In this document: one piece after another, positions 7,566 to 13,626 of the stretch
Layout: each line of letters begins with the position of its first letter
Numbering within the stretch: position 1 is the first letter of the stretch
Assembly: GCA_964464175.1 (NCBI GenBank)
Contig: CAYXFD010000038.1
Span: 1 to 13,626, forward strand
Direction: 5' to 3'
DNA: 13,626 bases
Source: CAYXFD01 sp964464175
GTDB taxonomy: Bacteria > Cloacimonadota > Cloacimonadia > Cloacimonadales > JAJBBL01
Position numbers and translations under genes: made by a program
Notes under the pieces: model-generated
What the model saw: only the letters and a program-made list of their open reading frames with translations
What the model was told of the DNA's origin: nothing
The model's database searches: none

Positions 7566-7946
7566 ATGAATTTTTTCCGGAAAAATGACAGACAAGGTGG
7601 TGACCTCATAAAAGAGGATCCTGAAAAGTGTGCAAATGACTGTTGTAAAAGACACCGCCACCGGAGAGGAAGAGATGAAACGGTTAGTTCTGAAGGTGAC
7701 CGGGAAACAATAGCCCTGAGCAGTTGTCCTGCCGGTTCTCTTTGTATCATCTCCGGTAACAAGCACAAAATGACCAAAGAGATCGGCTTAAATCCCGGGA
7801 AGACCATTTCGGTTTTCAAAAACGAGCCTTCTGACTCCAACATGATAATCTGTCTTGATATGACCCGTTATATAATTGCTAAAGCAATTGCTTCCCGAAT
7901 TACCGTTAAAGCTGCCGGTGAGAATCCTTCCAGCGGTTGTGATTAG
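7566..7946 (+). CDS. feoA: FeoA-domain protein with Cys/His-rich N-terminal extension
   Basis: The C-terminal two thirds (about residues 48-116) read as a FeoA SH3-like domain. The pattern is LSSCPAGSLCIISG..., then MTKEIGLNPGKTISVFKNE, then a strand-rich tail ending ARYIIAKAIASRITVK-like (actual residues 100-115). This matches the usual FeoA order of a short lead-in, xxLGLxPGxxV, and a final RxxAxxI stretch. FeoA proteins are small cytoplasmic partners of FeoB. Typical FeoA is about 75-85 residues; this one is 126. The extra first 48 residues are polar and contain a CX3CCX2HXH cluster (C22, C26, C27, H30, H32) followed by an Arg-rich patch, which could bind metal. Another Cys is next to the C-terminus (C125). 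The start at 7566 is set by AAGGAG five bases upstream; the ATG at 7562 gives only eight codons. Domain assignment is by pattern and fits the neighbours. Confidence 0.75.
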   Translation: MNFFRKNDRQGGDLIKEDPEKCANDCCKRHRHRRGRDETVSSEGDRETIALSSCPAGSLCIISGNKHKMTKEIGLNPGKTISVFKNEPSDSNMIICLDMTRYIIAKAIASRITVKAAGENPSSGCD

Positions 7947-8005
7947 TCTTTCTTTGCTCAGGAGGGTAGTGACCGGAAAATGATTGCAGGGATATTGGCA
8001 TAATC

Positions 8006-8230
8006 ATGATACCTGAGTTGTTAACCATTCTCAGAGAACGAAAAAAGATCTCCTTAAAAGAATTGTCTGTTCTGGCAAAGCAAAAGGAAGAGGTCACGGA
8101 ACAGATAATGGAGCAGTTAGTTAAAAGAAATATCGTAAAAAAGAGCATTATCGAATGTCATGGCTGCCTGAAAGACTGTTCTGCCTGCCTTAGCCGGAGT
8201 GATCTGATCTTCTATGAGCTCATCCTCTGA
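8006..8230 (+). CDS. FeoC-like winged-helix protein with four-cysteine cluster
   Basis: The 74-residue product fits the FeoC family: a small winged-helix fold (MIPELLTILRERKKISLKEL, then a second helix pair to about residue 45) followed by a Cys-rich wing. Here the wing is CX2CX3CX2C (C51, C54, C58, C61). In FeoC of enterobacteria these cysteines bind an iron-sulfur cluster, and the protein associates with FeoB and protects or senses it. Position right after feoB and feoA supports the call. No good Shine-Dalgarno lies just before ATG 8006 (a GCAGGGA is 13 bases off), so expression may be low or coupled to a preceding mini-frame. The 3' end overlaps the next gene by 17 bases. A generic small DNA-binding regulator is the alternative. 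Confidence 0.7.
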   Translation: MIPELLTILRERKKISLKELSVLAKQKEEVTEQIMEQLVKRNIVKKSIIECHGCLKDCSACLSRSDLIFYELIL

Positions 8231-8987
8231 ACAGGATCTTCTCCCCTATGGAGAATATCACCCTTACCCCCCATTTATACCCCCAACTGCCAAAAGATTG
8301 CTGATCGGCAGCTTCCCCCCTATCATCCTGACCAGAACCAGAGAGTCAGATTCAGCTGATCTCGTTACGGAGATTTTCAACAATTATCTGATTAAAAATC
8401 CCAGAACTTCTGCGGACATGGATTTTTACTACGGCAGTAAAACAAACCTATTCTGGAGGCTTTACGGTGAAATCTACAACTGTGAGCTGTATAGTCTTCT
8501 CAGGATCAAGGCACTGTTAGAAATGACGCAAACTGCTGTTACGGATGTTATCGATATCGCAGTACGCAAAATCTATGACCTGAAGAAGAGAAGGTATATT
8601 CTTCCCCCCTCTCTGAAAAGAGGGAAGAAGGCTTCCGGTTATTCCGTCACCTCCGGAGATAATTGTCTCTTACCTCTGAAATACAGAAATATCCCGGCAG
8701 TATTGAGAGATAACAAGAGTATCGTCACATTGATCTTTACGAGTAGTTACAGCAGGAAACTATTCGGGAAGGCTTTCCCGGAATACAGCTTTTCCGTTAG
8801 GAAGGGAAAGACAATACTGATCAATGGTAAAAGAAGCTGGCAGGTCTATCTGCTCCCCTCACCCTCCGGTGCGGCTAATAAGAGCATCGGAAGAAATCCC
8901 GAATTTCGGAAAAGAAAAGAGCAAAACCCTGACTATAATACCCGGCGATTCAGATTGGATGTCTATCGGGAAGTATTATTATCTTAG
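8214..8987 (+). CDS. Uracil/hypoxanthine-DNA glycosylase superfamily protein
   Basis: The 257-residue product shows the layout of the uracil-DNA glycosylase superfamily, nearest by eye to the hypoxanthine-DNA glycosylase branch. LLIGSFPP (29-36) is in the place of the active-site loop. FYYGSKTNLFWRL (71-83) resembles the YY.HPRN.FW motif. VTDVIDIAVRK (109-119) and VTLIFTSSYSRKLF (171-184) are core strands. LPSPSGAAN (214-222) stands for the C-terminal LPSxSPAN/HPSP DNA-binding loop. Such enzymes remove damaged bases from DNA, but activity here is unproven, and the usual catalytic residues cannot be assigned with certainty. A basic insert at about 122-145 is encoded by a hairpin-forming stretch. 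The gene overlaps the feoC-like frame by 17 bases, an in-frame stop just upstream rules out an earlier start, and GGAG lies 14 bases before ATG. It is probably cotranscribed with the iron genes; a functional link is not shown. Confidence 0.7.
   Translation: MSSSSEQDLLPYGEYHPYPPFIPPTAKRLLIGSFPPIILTRTRESDSADLVTEIFNNYLIKNPRTSADMDFYYGSKTNLFWRLYGEIYNCELYSLLRIKALLEMTQTAVTDVIDIAVRKIYDLKKRRYILPPSLKRGKKASGYSVTSGDNCLLPLKYRNIPAVLRDNKSIVTLIFTSSYSRKLFGKAFPEYSFSVRKGKTILINGKRSWQVYLLPSPSGAANKSIGRNPEFRKRKEQNPDYNTRRFRLDVYREVLLS
8601..8630. repeat. Hairpin-forming stretch inside the glycosylase-like gene
   Basis: CCCTCT (8607-8612) pairs with AGAGGG (8619-8624) around a 6-base loop; flanking CTTC and GAAG bases can extend it. 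It encodes PPSLKRGKK in the middle of the protein, where related proteins by my recollection move directly from a core strand to a short Asp/Asn-rich segment. It may be a small palindromic repeat inserted in frame. Confidence 0.35.
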
Positions 8988-9111
8988 GTAGTCTGCTGCC
9001 GGCTCTGCGGAAAGAGTACTAAATCCCCGGAACAGGAGTTAATAACAGTCCGGACGGAATAGTTAAGTAATGAAACGAATAGTGTCAGGAGTTAGAAGTC
9101 TTATCCGAACT

Positions 9112-9585
9112 CTATCCTTTCAACAATAAAGCGACTGCGTAACAGGCAACTCCCTCCCCCGAACCGCTGATTCCCAAGCCTTCCTCAGTGGTAGCTTTAA
9201 TCGAGATATTCGAAACTGAGGTTTCCAGGTCTGCAGCTATATTCTCTCTCATCAAACTGCAAAGATCAGCTATTTTCGGTTCTTGCAGGCAGAGAGTGAC
9301 ATCAATGTTCCCGATCCGCCAGCTATGCTCTTTGACCAGAGCAAAGGTTCGTCTCAGGAGCAAGCGGCTGTCAATGTCCTTATAAGCGTTTTCACTATCG
9401 GGAAACAGCCTGCCGATATCACCTAAGGCGAGCGCACCTAAGAGGGCATCTATCACGGAATGAATGAGAACATCAGCATCGGAATGACCTGACAGACCCT
9501 TGGAGAAGGGAATCTCCACCCCGCCCAGGATCAATTTCCTTCCGGCAACAAGCCGGTGAACATCATAACCGAACCCTATCTTCAT
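9112..9585 (-). CDS. ispF: 2-C-methyl-D-erythritol 2,4-cyclodiphosphate synthase
   Basis: IspF closes the 2,4-cyclic diphosphate ring in the MEP route to isoprenoid precursors, releasing CMP; it is a zinc-dependent homotrimer in the cytoplasm. The 157-residue product has all family motifs: GFGYDVHRL (4-12) with metal ligands D8 and H10, GHSDADVLIH (33-42) with H42, FPD (61-63), LCLQEPKI (98-105) and the phosphate/CDP loop ATTEEGLG (131-138). The end is GSGEGVACYAVALL. I chose ATG 9585 over a start ten codons earlier because AAGGAG lies seven bases before it and because homologues begin MxIGxGYDVH. It is the last gene of the ispD-glmS-ispF set, 41 bases after glmS. Confidence 0.95.
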   Translation of the reverse strand: MKIGFGYDVHRLVAGRKLILGGVEIPFSKGLSGHSDADVLIHSVIDALLGALALGDIGRLFPDSENAYKDIDSRLLLRRTFALVKEHSWRIGNIDVTLCLQEPKIADLCSLMRENIAADLETSVSNISIKATTEEGLGISGSGEGVACYAVALLLKG

Positions 9586-9626
9586 TGTGGAACTCCTTGT
9601 CTGCTTAAAACTCAACTCTGGCTTTT

Positions 9627-12380
9627 CTAATCAACCGTAATTGATTTGGAGACATTTTTCGGAACATCGGGATGTACGCCGTGATCAATCATACCAAGCC
9701 TATCAAGATAATTCATCTTTCTGATACTCATCTTCAAAGCGAGAAGCTGTAAAACGATCGTAGCAGAGAAAGTAGTCATCAGAGTATCGCCTGTCTGGGG
9801 CAGCATGATGTATCCGAAACCGTAATAAGATGAATCACTATATGGGTTCCGCTGGGCATTTTCCAGTATTTTTTCGTTTTCTTCGGCAATGACAAAGGTA
9901 TCTGCACCCCTGATCTTATGGGTATTTATCTGGGAGATGGTCAAATTGACATCTCTCTCTTTCGGACCGGTAATATAGATAAGAGGATAATTGCGAAAAA
10001 GGGAAGGAAAGACATTGTAATCCTCGGTGATATCTTTGAAGAGCTGTGTAGCCTCTTTCGAGAACTGAAAAGGAAATGTCTTATCAAAGATATATTTCAC
10101 CAGTGCTTTGGTCACTTCTCGCCGGGTCTCATAATCAATCCCCCTTGATTTCCCTAACTCTTCAGCTTTATCGGATATCTTATCCAGATACTTGTTGAGG
10201 GCTTTGATATTCTTCAGCCCAAAGATAGTGTTCTTGCCGAGAATCGTGTTCGGTCCGTGTTTGAACTCTGAACCCTCCTGCCCTTCCGTATGGTTGAGGA
10301 CGGTTTCCCTGATCTTCAGAGCTCCTTCTTTAGCGACTCCGATCAATCTGGTAGCTAAGATATGGATCGAAGGTTCCATGTAGATCTTGGCTGCGACATA
10401 ATCGATCTGGTCTCTGGTGGATTCAATCGTCTCCTTTATCAAAAGAGGAATATCTTCAAAAAATTTACGGTATTTTTCCAGGCTCTGAGTAGAGATCTCA
10501 AAATCACCATTGGAGATCAATCCCTCTTCGATGAGCCCCTTTTTCATCTCAGCAGTCTTTATCGCCAGATAGTAAAAGAGGGTAATCTGATTAATAAAGC
10601 TTTTCGTTGCCGGGACGGCGATCTCCTGCCCGCAGTAGATAGGGATGGAAACATCACTCTTTTCCTGCCCCAGAGTAGAATTGACATTGTTAACGAGTAC
10701 TATCTTGCTCATATTGATAGGCATATTGTCAATATCGTTGAAGATGTCTATCAGATCCTTCGTCTCACCGCTTTGGGAGACACCGATCACTACATCATTA
10801 TTCTGCAGGCATTTATTATATTGCCCTCTGAATTCACCAGGCAGAACAGGAATGATCTCAACTCCGGCGATCTCATTGAAGAACATCGCACCCACTTTGG
10901 TAGCATGAAAGGAGGTGCCGCAGGACATCGTATAGATGTTTCTGCTGTTGCGGAGCGTATTCCCGATAAGAGTAGTAAACTGGTCGATTTTCTCATCGAA
11001 GCTTTGGAAGTCATTATTCTCGGTAACAGAGTCCAGAGCCTTACTGACCAGGATTCGTTTCTTATCAAACTCTTTCCCGATAAGGTCGATAAAATAGTTC
11101 TTCTCGCTGGAAAAAAAGTATCTGCGCTCAAAGTCTTCTTTTACCAGCTGGTCATAGATCGGTGTATAAAATTCTCTGATCTTTTTGAGAAATTCCTCAG
11201 ACTGCTTGTCGCCAATAAAAGCATCAAAAATTTTCTGCTGCTTAACGAAACCCTCTTCCGATAATATTTTATCCGTTAATATCTCAAAAACGTTAAGCAT
11301 CTTATGGGCTTTCAGGAACTCGATCATTCTTCTTCCGGTATTGGAGCCGCCATTGATAATCTTGACCAATCTTCCGGTAGTCTCGATCTCGGCATGAATC
11401 TCCTGCTCCATAAAATACTCGAAGTCCGGCAGCAGTTCAGTATCTTCTACTCTCAGTTTCGATCTGACAGGAGTGGAATCGATTTTATCCCCTTTTTTGT
11501 AACAGAGATCCGGTTTGGTTAATCTCTTAAAAGTGAGATCTTTGAAAGCGTATAACTGATACTCATTACCGCAGAATTCTACAAACGAACCCTCTTTCAT
11601 ATCAACCAGATATTTGGTAAATTTCAGGACTGCAGTCAAATCAGATGAAGCAAGAGTAAAACTGTTATCCCCCTCAATAGTACCAACCCCGAAATAAAAA
11701 CTACTCCCCGCTTTGATCCCATAAACAAGTTCGGTCTCCGGATCGACGATAACCGCTGCATAAGAACCAGTCATCGCTTCGGAAGCAGAAATGATTGCTC
11801 TTCTCATACATTGTTTTCTCGTCTCAGAATCAACCTTCTTATCGGGTGATTGTCGTTCCAATTCGATATCGAAGTAATGTTCTACCGTGTGAACAAGCAT
11901 CTCACCGTCATTATCGGAAAGAACTTTGTGACCCTGATTGAGAAGAAAGGTTTTCAACTGGGGAGTATTGGTTATGTTGCCGTTATGTGCTCCGTAGAGA
12001 TGAACCTTGCAATGAACTACATGAGGCTGAGCATTCACTTTATCGACCAAACCGAAAGTCGCCCAGCGCACCTGACCACAGAATGTCTTTCCCTGCTGTT
12101 TGTTGATCTGTAACGTCTCAATAAGGGTACTCGGAGCTCCGACATCCTTCATGGAGACGATCTTTTTCTTGTCGTCCTGAAACACAGCTCCGGTGGAATC
12201 ATAACCTCTGTATTCCAGAGACTTGAGAAGCTTAGAGGCATATTCTCCCAGTTTAGGTGAAAACTTCAGTAAACTCATTCCCAAAACACCACATCCGATA
12301 CCAACAACCGGAACAGGAATCCTGATCTTATCTAAGACCGATAAAGAGTGATAAACTACTTTCAAAATATTCTTTCTCAT
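9627..12380 (-). CDS. glmS: Glutamine-fructose-6-phosphate aminotransferase homologue, oversized
   Basis: GlmS makes glucosamine-6-phosphate from fructose-6-phosphate and glutamine, the first step toward UDP-GlcNAc. Both halves are recognisable. The glutaminase half has CGVLG (30-34), EYRGYDSTG (56-64), VRWATFG (104-110), NAQPHV (116-121) and AHNGNITN (131-138). The two SIS sugar domains show SCGTSF (486-491), SQSGET (535-540), ATKSF (591-595), AKEGALKIRE (683-692), SEFKHGP (704-710) and the tail VPKNVSKSITVD (906-917). Two features are odd. The predicted nucleophile Cys is at residue 30, after a 29-residue leader, while GlmS normally begins Met-Cys. The protein is 917 residues against about 610, mainly from inserts at about 345-475 and 715-798. 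The long start is supported by AAGGA nine bases before ATG 12380, and no start codon precedes Cys30. Leader removal would be needed for normal chemistry. It lies 112 bases after ispD. Confidence 0.88.
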   Translation of the reverse strand: MRKNILKVVYHSLSVLDKIRIPVPVVGIGCGVLGMSLLKFSPKLGEYASKLLKSLEYRGYDSTGAVFQDDKKKIVSMKDVGAPSTLIETLQINKQQGKTFCGQVRWATFGLVDKVNAQPHVVHCKVHLYGAHNGNITNTPQLKTFLLNQGHKVLSDNDGEMLVHTVEHYFDIELERQSPDKKVDSETRKQCMRRAIISASEAMTGSYAAVIVDPETELVYGIKAGSSFYFGVGTIEGDNSFTLASSDLTAVLKFTKYLVDMKEGSFVEFCGNEYQLYAFKDLTFKRLTKPDLCYKKGDKIDSTPVRSKLRVEDTELLPDFEYFMEQEIHAEIETTGRLVKIINGGSNTGRRMIEFLKAHKMLNVFEILTDKILSEEGFVKQQKIFDAFIGDKQSEEFLKKIREFYTPIYDQLVKEDFERRYFFSSEKNYFIDLIGKEFDKKRILVSKALDSVTENNDFQSFDEKIDQFTTLIGNTLRNSRNIYTMSCGTSFHATKVGAMFFNEIAGVEIIPVLPGEFRGQYNKCLQNNDVVIGVSQSGETKDLIDIFNDIDNMPINMSKIVLVNNVNSTLGQEKSDVSIPIYCGQEIAVPATKSFINQITLFYYLAIKTAEMKKGLIEEGLISNGDFEISTQSLEKYRKFFEDIPLLIKETIESTRDQIDYVAAKIYMEPSIHILATRLIGVAKEGALKIRETVLNHTEGQEGSEFKHGPNTILGKNTIFGLKNIKALNKYLDKISDKAEELGKSRGIDYETRREVTKALVKYIFDKTFPFQFSKEATQLFKDITEDYNVFPSLFRNYPLIYITGPKERDVNLTISQINTHKIRGADTFVIAEENEKILENAQRNPYSDSSYYGFGYIMLPQTGDTLMTTFSATIVLQLLALKMSIRKMNYLDRLGMIDHGVHPDVPKNVSKSITVD

Positions 12381-12492
12381 TTGTATCTATCCTTTTTCTA
12401 ATAATATCTTTTCTTTCCCAGCGATGATAAACGGTAGCTGCTGCTCTTCTTTCCCGGGAAAACAGGAAATTCAGCAGTCCCGGAAGCAGAAG
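12381..12492. other. ispD-glmS gap with imperfect hairpin
   Basis: This 112-base gap is wider than the ispF side (41 bases). Read on the minus strand it can fold weakly through CTGCT...AGCAG with an inner TTTCC/GGAAA pairing around a CCCGGG. It ends with the glmS ribosome binding site. I see no glmS-ribozyme core and no T-run suited to an intrinsic terminator, so cotranscription of ispD and glmS is likely but not certain. Confidence 0.35.
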
Positions 12493-13176
12493 CTATAATC
12501 GTTGATTCATCAAAAGCCGGACAAGTTCATAATCTGCCGGTTCGGTTATTTTCAAATTATACGGAGATGACTCCGCTATGTAAACCGGATATCCGTAGTG
12601 TTCGAGAATAGCGGCGTCATCGGTAAAGATTGCCTTCTCCTCATGAGCCCGTTTATGACATTCCTTTATCAAGGCATAATCAAATATCTGAGGGGTAAAG
12701 ACCTCATAGAGCTGGTTACGGGGAATTGTGTTAATCACTTTGCTGTCCTGCACCTCTTTGACCGTATTGCGGATCTGATGTGCCGGAACGACCGCCTTGT
12801 GCTGAAAGGCAAGTTCCAGAAGCCGGGATATCTCCTCAATCGTTATCAAGGGTCTTACTCCATCATGGATTAGGACATAGTCCGTATTGTCGGCAAGCAG
12901 GGAGAGGGCATTGAACACCGAATCCTGCCTGACAGCTCCTCCCCGGACTACAACGATATTCTTGTCGGGAAAATGCATATCCAATAGGGTCTTCGTATAG
13001 CTTAAACTATCCGCAGGGGCTGTCACAAAGATGCTCTCGATATCGGGATGAAAATAGAAATTCTCCACCGACCAGATAAGAACCGGCTTGCCGTGGATAT
13101 CAAGAAACTGCTTTTTGCATTTTCCGGGACAGCGTTTACCGATTCCACCGGCAGTAACTATAGCTACACACTTCAT
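12493..13176 (-). CDS. ispD: 2-C-methyl-D-erythritol 4-phosphate cytidylyltransferase
   Basis: IspD couples MEP to CTP, giving CDP-ME and pyrophosphate, in the cytoplasmic MEP pathway. The 227-residue product has normal length and motifs: TAGGIGKR (8-15) for CTP binding, KKQFL (21-25) where PKQ(Y/F)L is usual, GGAVRQDSV (79-87), LIHDGVRPL (102-110), RNQLYEVFTPQIF (153-165), TDDA (185-188) and NLKIT (207-211). The Pro-to-Lys change before KQ and Phe in place of the first Gln of QTPQ are mild departures that do not remove catalytic residues. ATG 13176 is the only sensible start. Its Shine-Dalgarno is weak: GGTAAAGATAG precedes it, and a better AAGGA is about 20 bases away. It is the first gene of a minus-strand set with glmS and ispF; the kinase IspE is not here. 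Confidence 0.94.
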   Translation of the reverse strand: MKCVAIVTAGGIGKRCPGKCKKQFLDIHGKPVLIWSVENFYFHPDIESIFVTAPADSLSYTKTLLDMHFPDKNIVVVRGGAVRQDSVFNALSLLADNTDYVLIHDGVRPLITIEEISRLLELAFQHKAVVPAHQIRNTVKEVQDSKVINTIPRNQLYEVFTPQIFDYALIKECHKRAHEEKAIFTDDAAILEHYGYPVYIAESSPYNLKITEPADYELVRLLMNQRL

Positions 13177-13626
13177 CTATCTTTACCTATACATTTCCTT
13201 ATCCATATTCTAAGAACTTCGTCTTCATTCAGATTAAATCGTTTATCCGTCAAGGAAAATCAAAAGCTCACCGGGAAACAGACAAGGGAGAGAGAGTTGG
13301 AACTAAAACAACGGTTTCGTGGCAGAATTTCTTGTCCTTGAAAGAATATGACTTGATCAAGGCTCTAAACAGTGAGATGAATATTAACAGCAATAAATGA
13401 CTTCTTTGGAAAAGGTACTTAAGTTGTGGTAATTCTTAACCGTCCGGTTGAATACTGTTCTTAGACAAATCAAGCTATAAGAAGTTATGTTAGCTTTGTT
13501 AGTCTAAATAATTGGGCTGCTTTATCATTATCCCCGGATATTTTGGTTTTTACAGGCAGAGGAATGATATATCTTTTACTTTAACTACCTGCTTTCTCAT
13601 CCGAAGGCTTTTTCGTATTCAGAGCT
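13177..13626. other. Gene-poor spacer upstream of ispD
   Basis: No convincing gene is seen in these 450 bases. A plus-strand open frame running from inside ispD to 13341 has no ribosome binding site and is a shadow. On the minus strand a TTGACG (13254-13249) could be a -35 for ispD, but no good -10 follows. At the right edge, two minus-strand frames run in from outside and stop within 45 bases; one could be the C-terminus of a neighbouring gene, but they cannot be told apart. A long imperfect hairpin occupies 13461-13507. There is no tRNA-like fold. Confidence 0.5.
13461..13507. repeat. Long imperfect hairpin
   Basis: Nested complementary arms are TTAGAC/GTCTAA (13461-13466, 13502-13507), AAGCT/AGCTT (13472-13476, 13492-13496) and ATAA/TTAT (13477-13480, 13485-13488) around a GAAG loop. 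A symmetric 5/5 internal loop and a 3-base bulge interrupt the stem. No T-run follows on either strand. It may be a structured RNA, an operator pair or part of a small repeat. Confidence 0.4.

Noticed and set aside
9586..9615. Upstream start for ispF giving ten more residues
   Set aside because: The internal ATG at 9585 has AAGGAG seven bases upstream and gives the family-typical N-terminus.
10362..11264. 300-codon plus-strand frame antisense to glmS
   Set aside because: It lies wholly inside the well-supported glmS homologue, has no recognisable motif and no Shine-Dalgarno; it is a shadow frame.
12381..12492. glmS ribozyme/riboswitch in the leader of glmS
   Set aside because: The gap is short and lacks the conserved ribozyme core and pairing pattern; only weak local hairpins are present.
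13048..13341. 97-codon plus-strand frame across the ispD start
   Set aside because: It overlaps ispD antisense, has no ribosome binding site, and its product has no family features.
13597..13626. C-terminus of a minus-strand gene entering from the right edge
   Set aside because: Two frames run in from the edge (stops at 13597 and about 13582) and both are too short to judge, so neither is called.

Overview
The window looks like chromosomal DNA of a Gram-negative (diderm) bacterium of moderate GC content. It encodes a TonB-dependent outer-membrane receptor, a lipoprotein with a clear lipobox and an exported family 3 glycosidase. Protein style, gene mix and short intergenic spacers would fit a lineage of the FCB/Cloacimonadota type, but that placement is an impression and not demonstrated. 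There is no sign of phage, an insertion sequence, CRISPR, tRNA or rRNA.

Layout. Bases 1-562 hold no convincing gene; they carry a strong hairpin and a short heptamer repeat and read like a spacer repeat. A plus-strand pair follows: an acidic lipoprotein of unknown function (563-1363) and a TonB-dependent receptor (1414-3363). Convergent to these, on the minus strand, is an exported NagZ-like GH3 glycosidase (3424-4536). The 290-base gap after it carries a 9-bp inverted repeat and a perfect 19-bp Fur-box palindrome. Then comes a plus-strand iron cluster: fur (4827-5276), feoB (5273-7507), an extended Cys/His-rich feoA (7566-7946), a feoC-like small protein with four cysteines (8006-8230), and an overlapping gene of the uracil/hypoxanthine-DNA glycosylase superfamily (8214-8987). 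Convergent to that is a minus-strand set transcribed ispD (13176-12493), a very large glmS-like gene (12380-9627), then ispF (9585-9112). Bases 13177-13626 show no gene but contain a long imperfect hairpin.

How the genes work together. Fur with bound Fe(II) would bind the palindrome in front of its own gene and repress the cluster. When iron falls, FeoB (GTPase-gated permease), FeoA and the FeoC-like protein would be made for ferrous iron uptake. This arrangement places the regulator as the first gene of the transporter operon. The minus-strand set joins two steps of the MEP isoprenoid pathway (IspD, IspF) with the enzyme that commits fructose-6-phosphate to amino sugars. Both feed envelope synthesis (undecaprenyl carrier and UDP-GlcNAc).

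The least ordinary items are: a FeoA-domain protein with a Cys/His-rich N-terminal extension; the 917-residue GlmS homologue, whose predicted catalytic Cys lies at residue 30 instead of directly after the start Met and which carries two large insertions around its SIS domains; and a DNA-glycosylase-like gene that overlaps feoC and contains a hairpin-forming, basic insert. I did not find an obviously novel multi-gene system.
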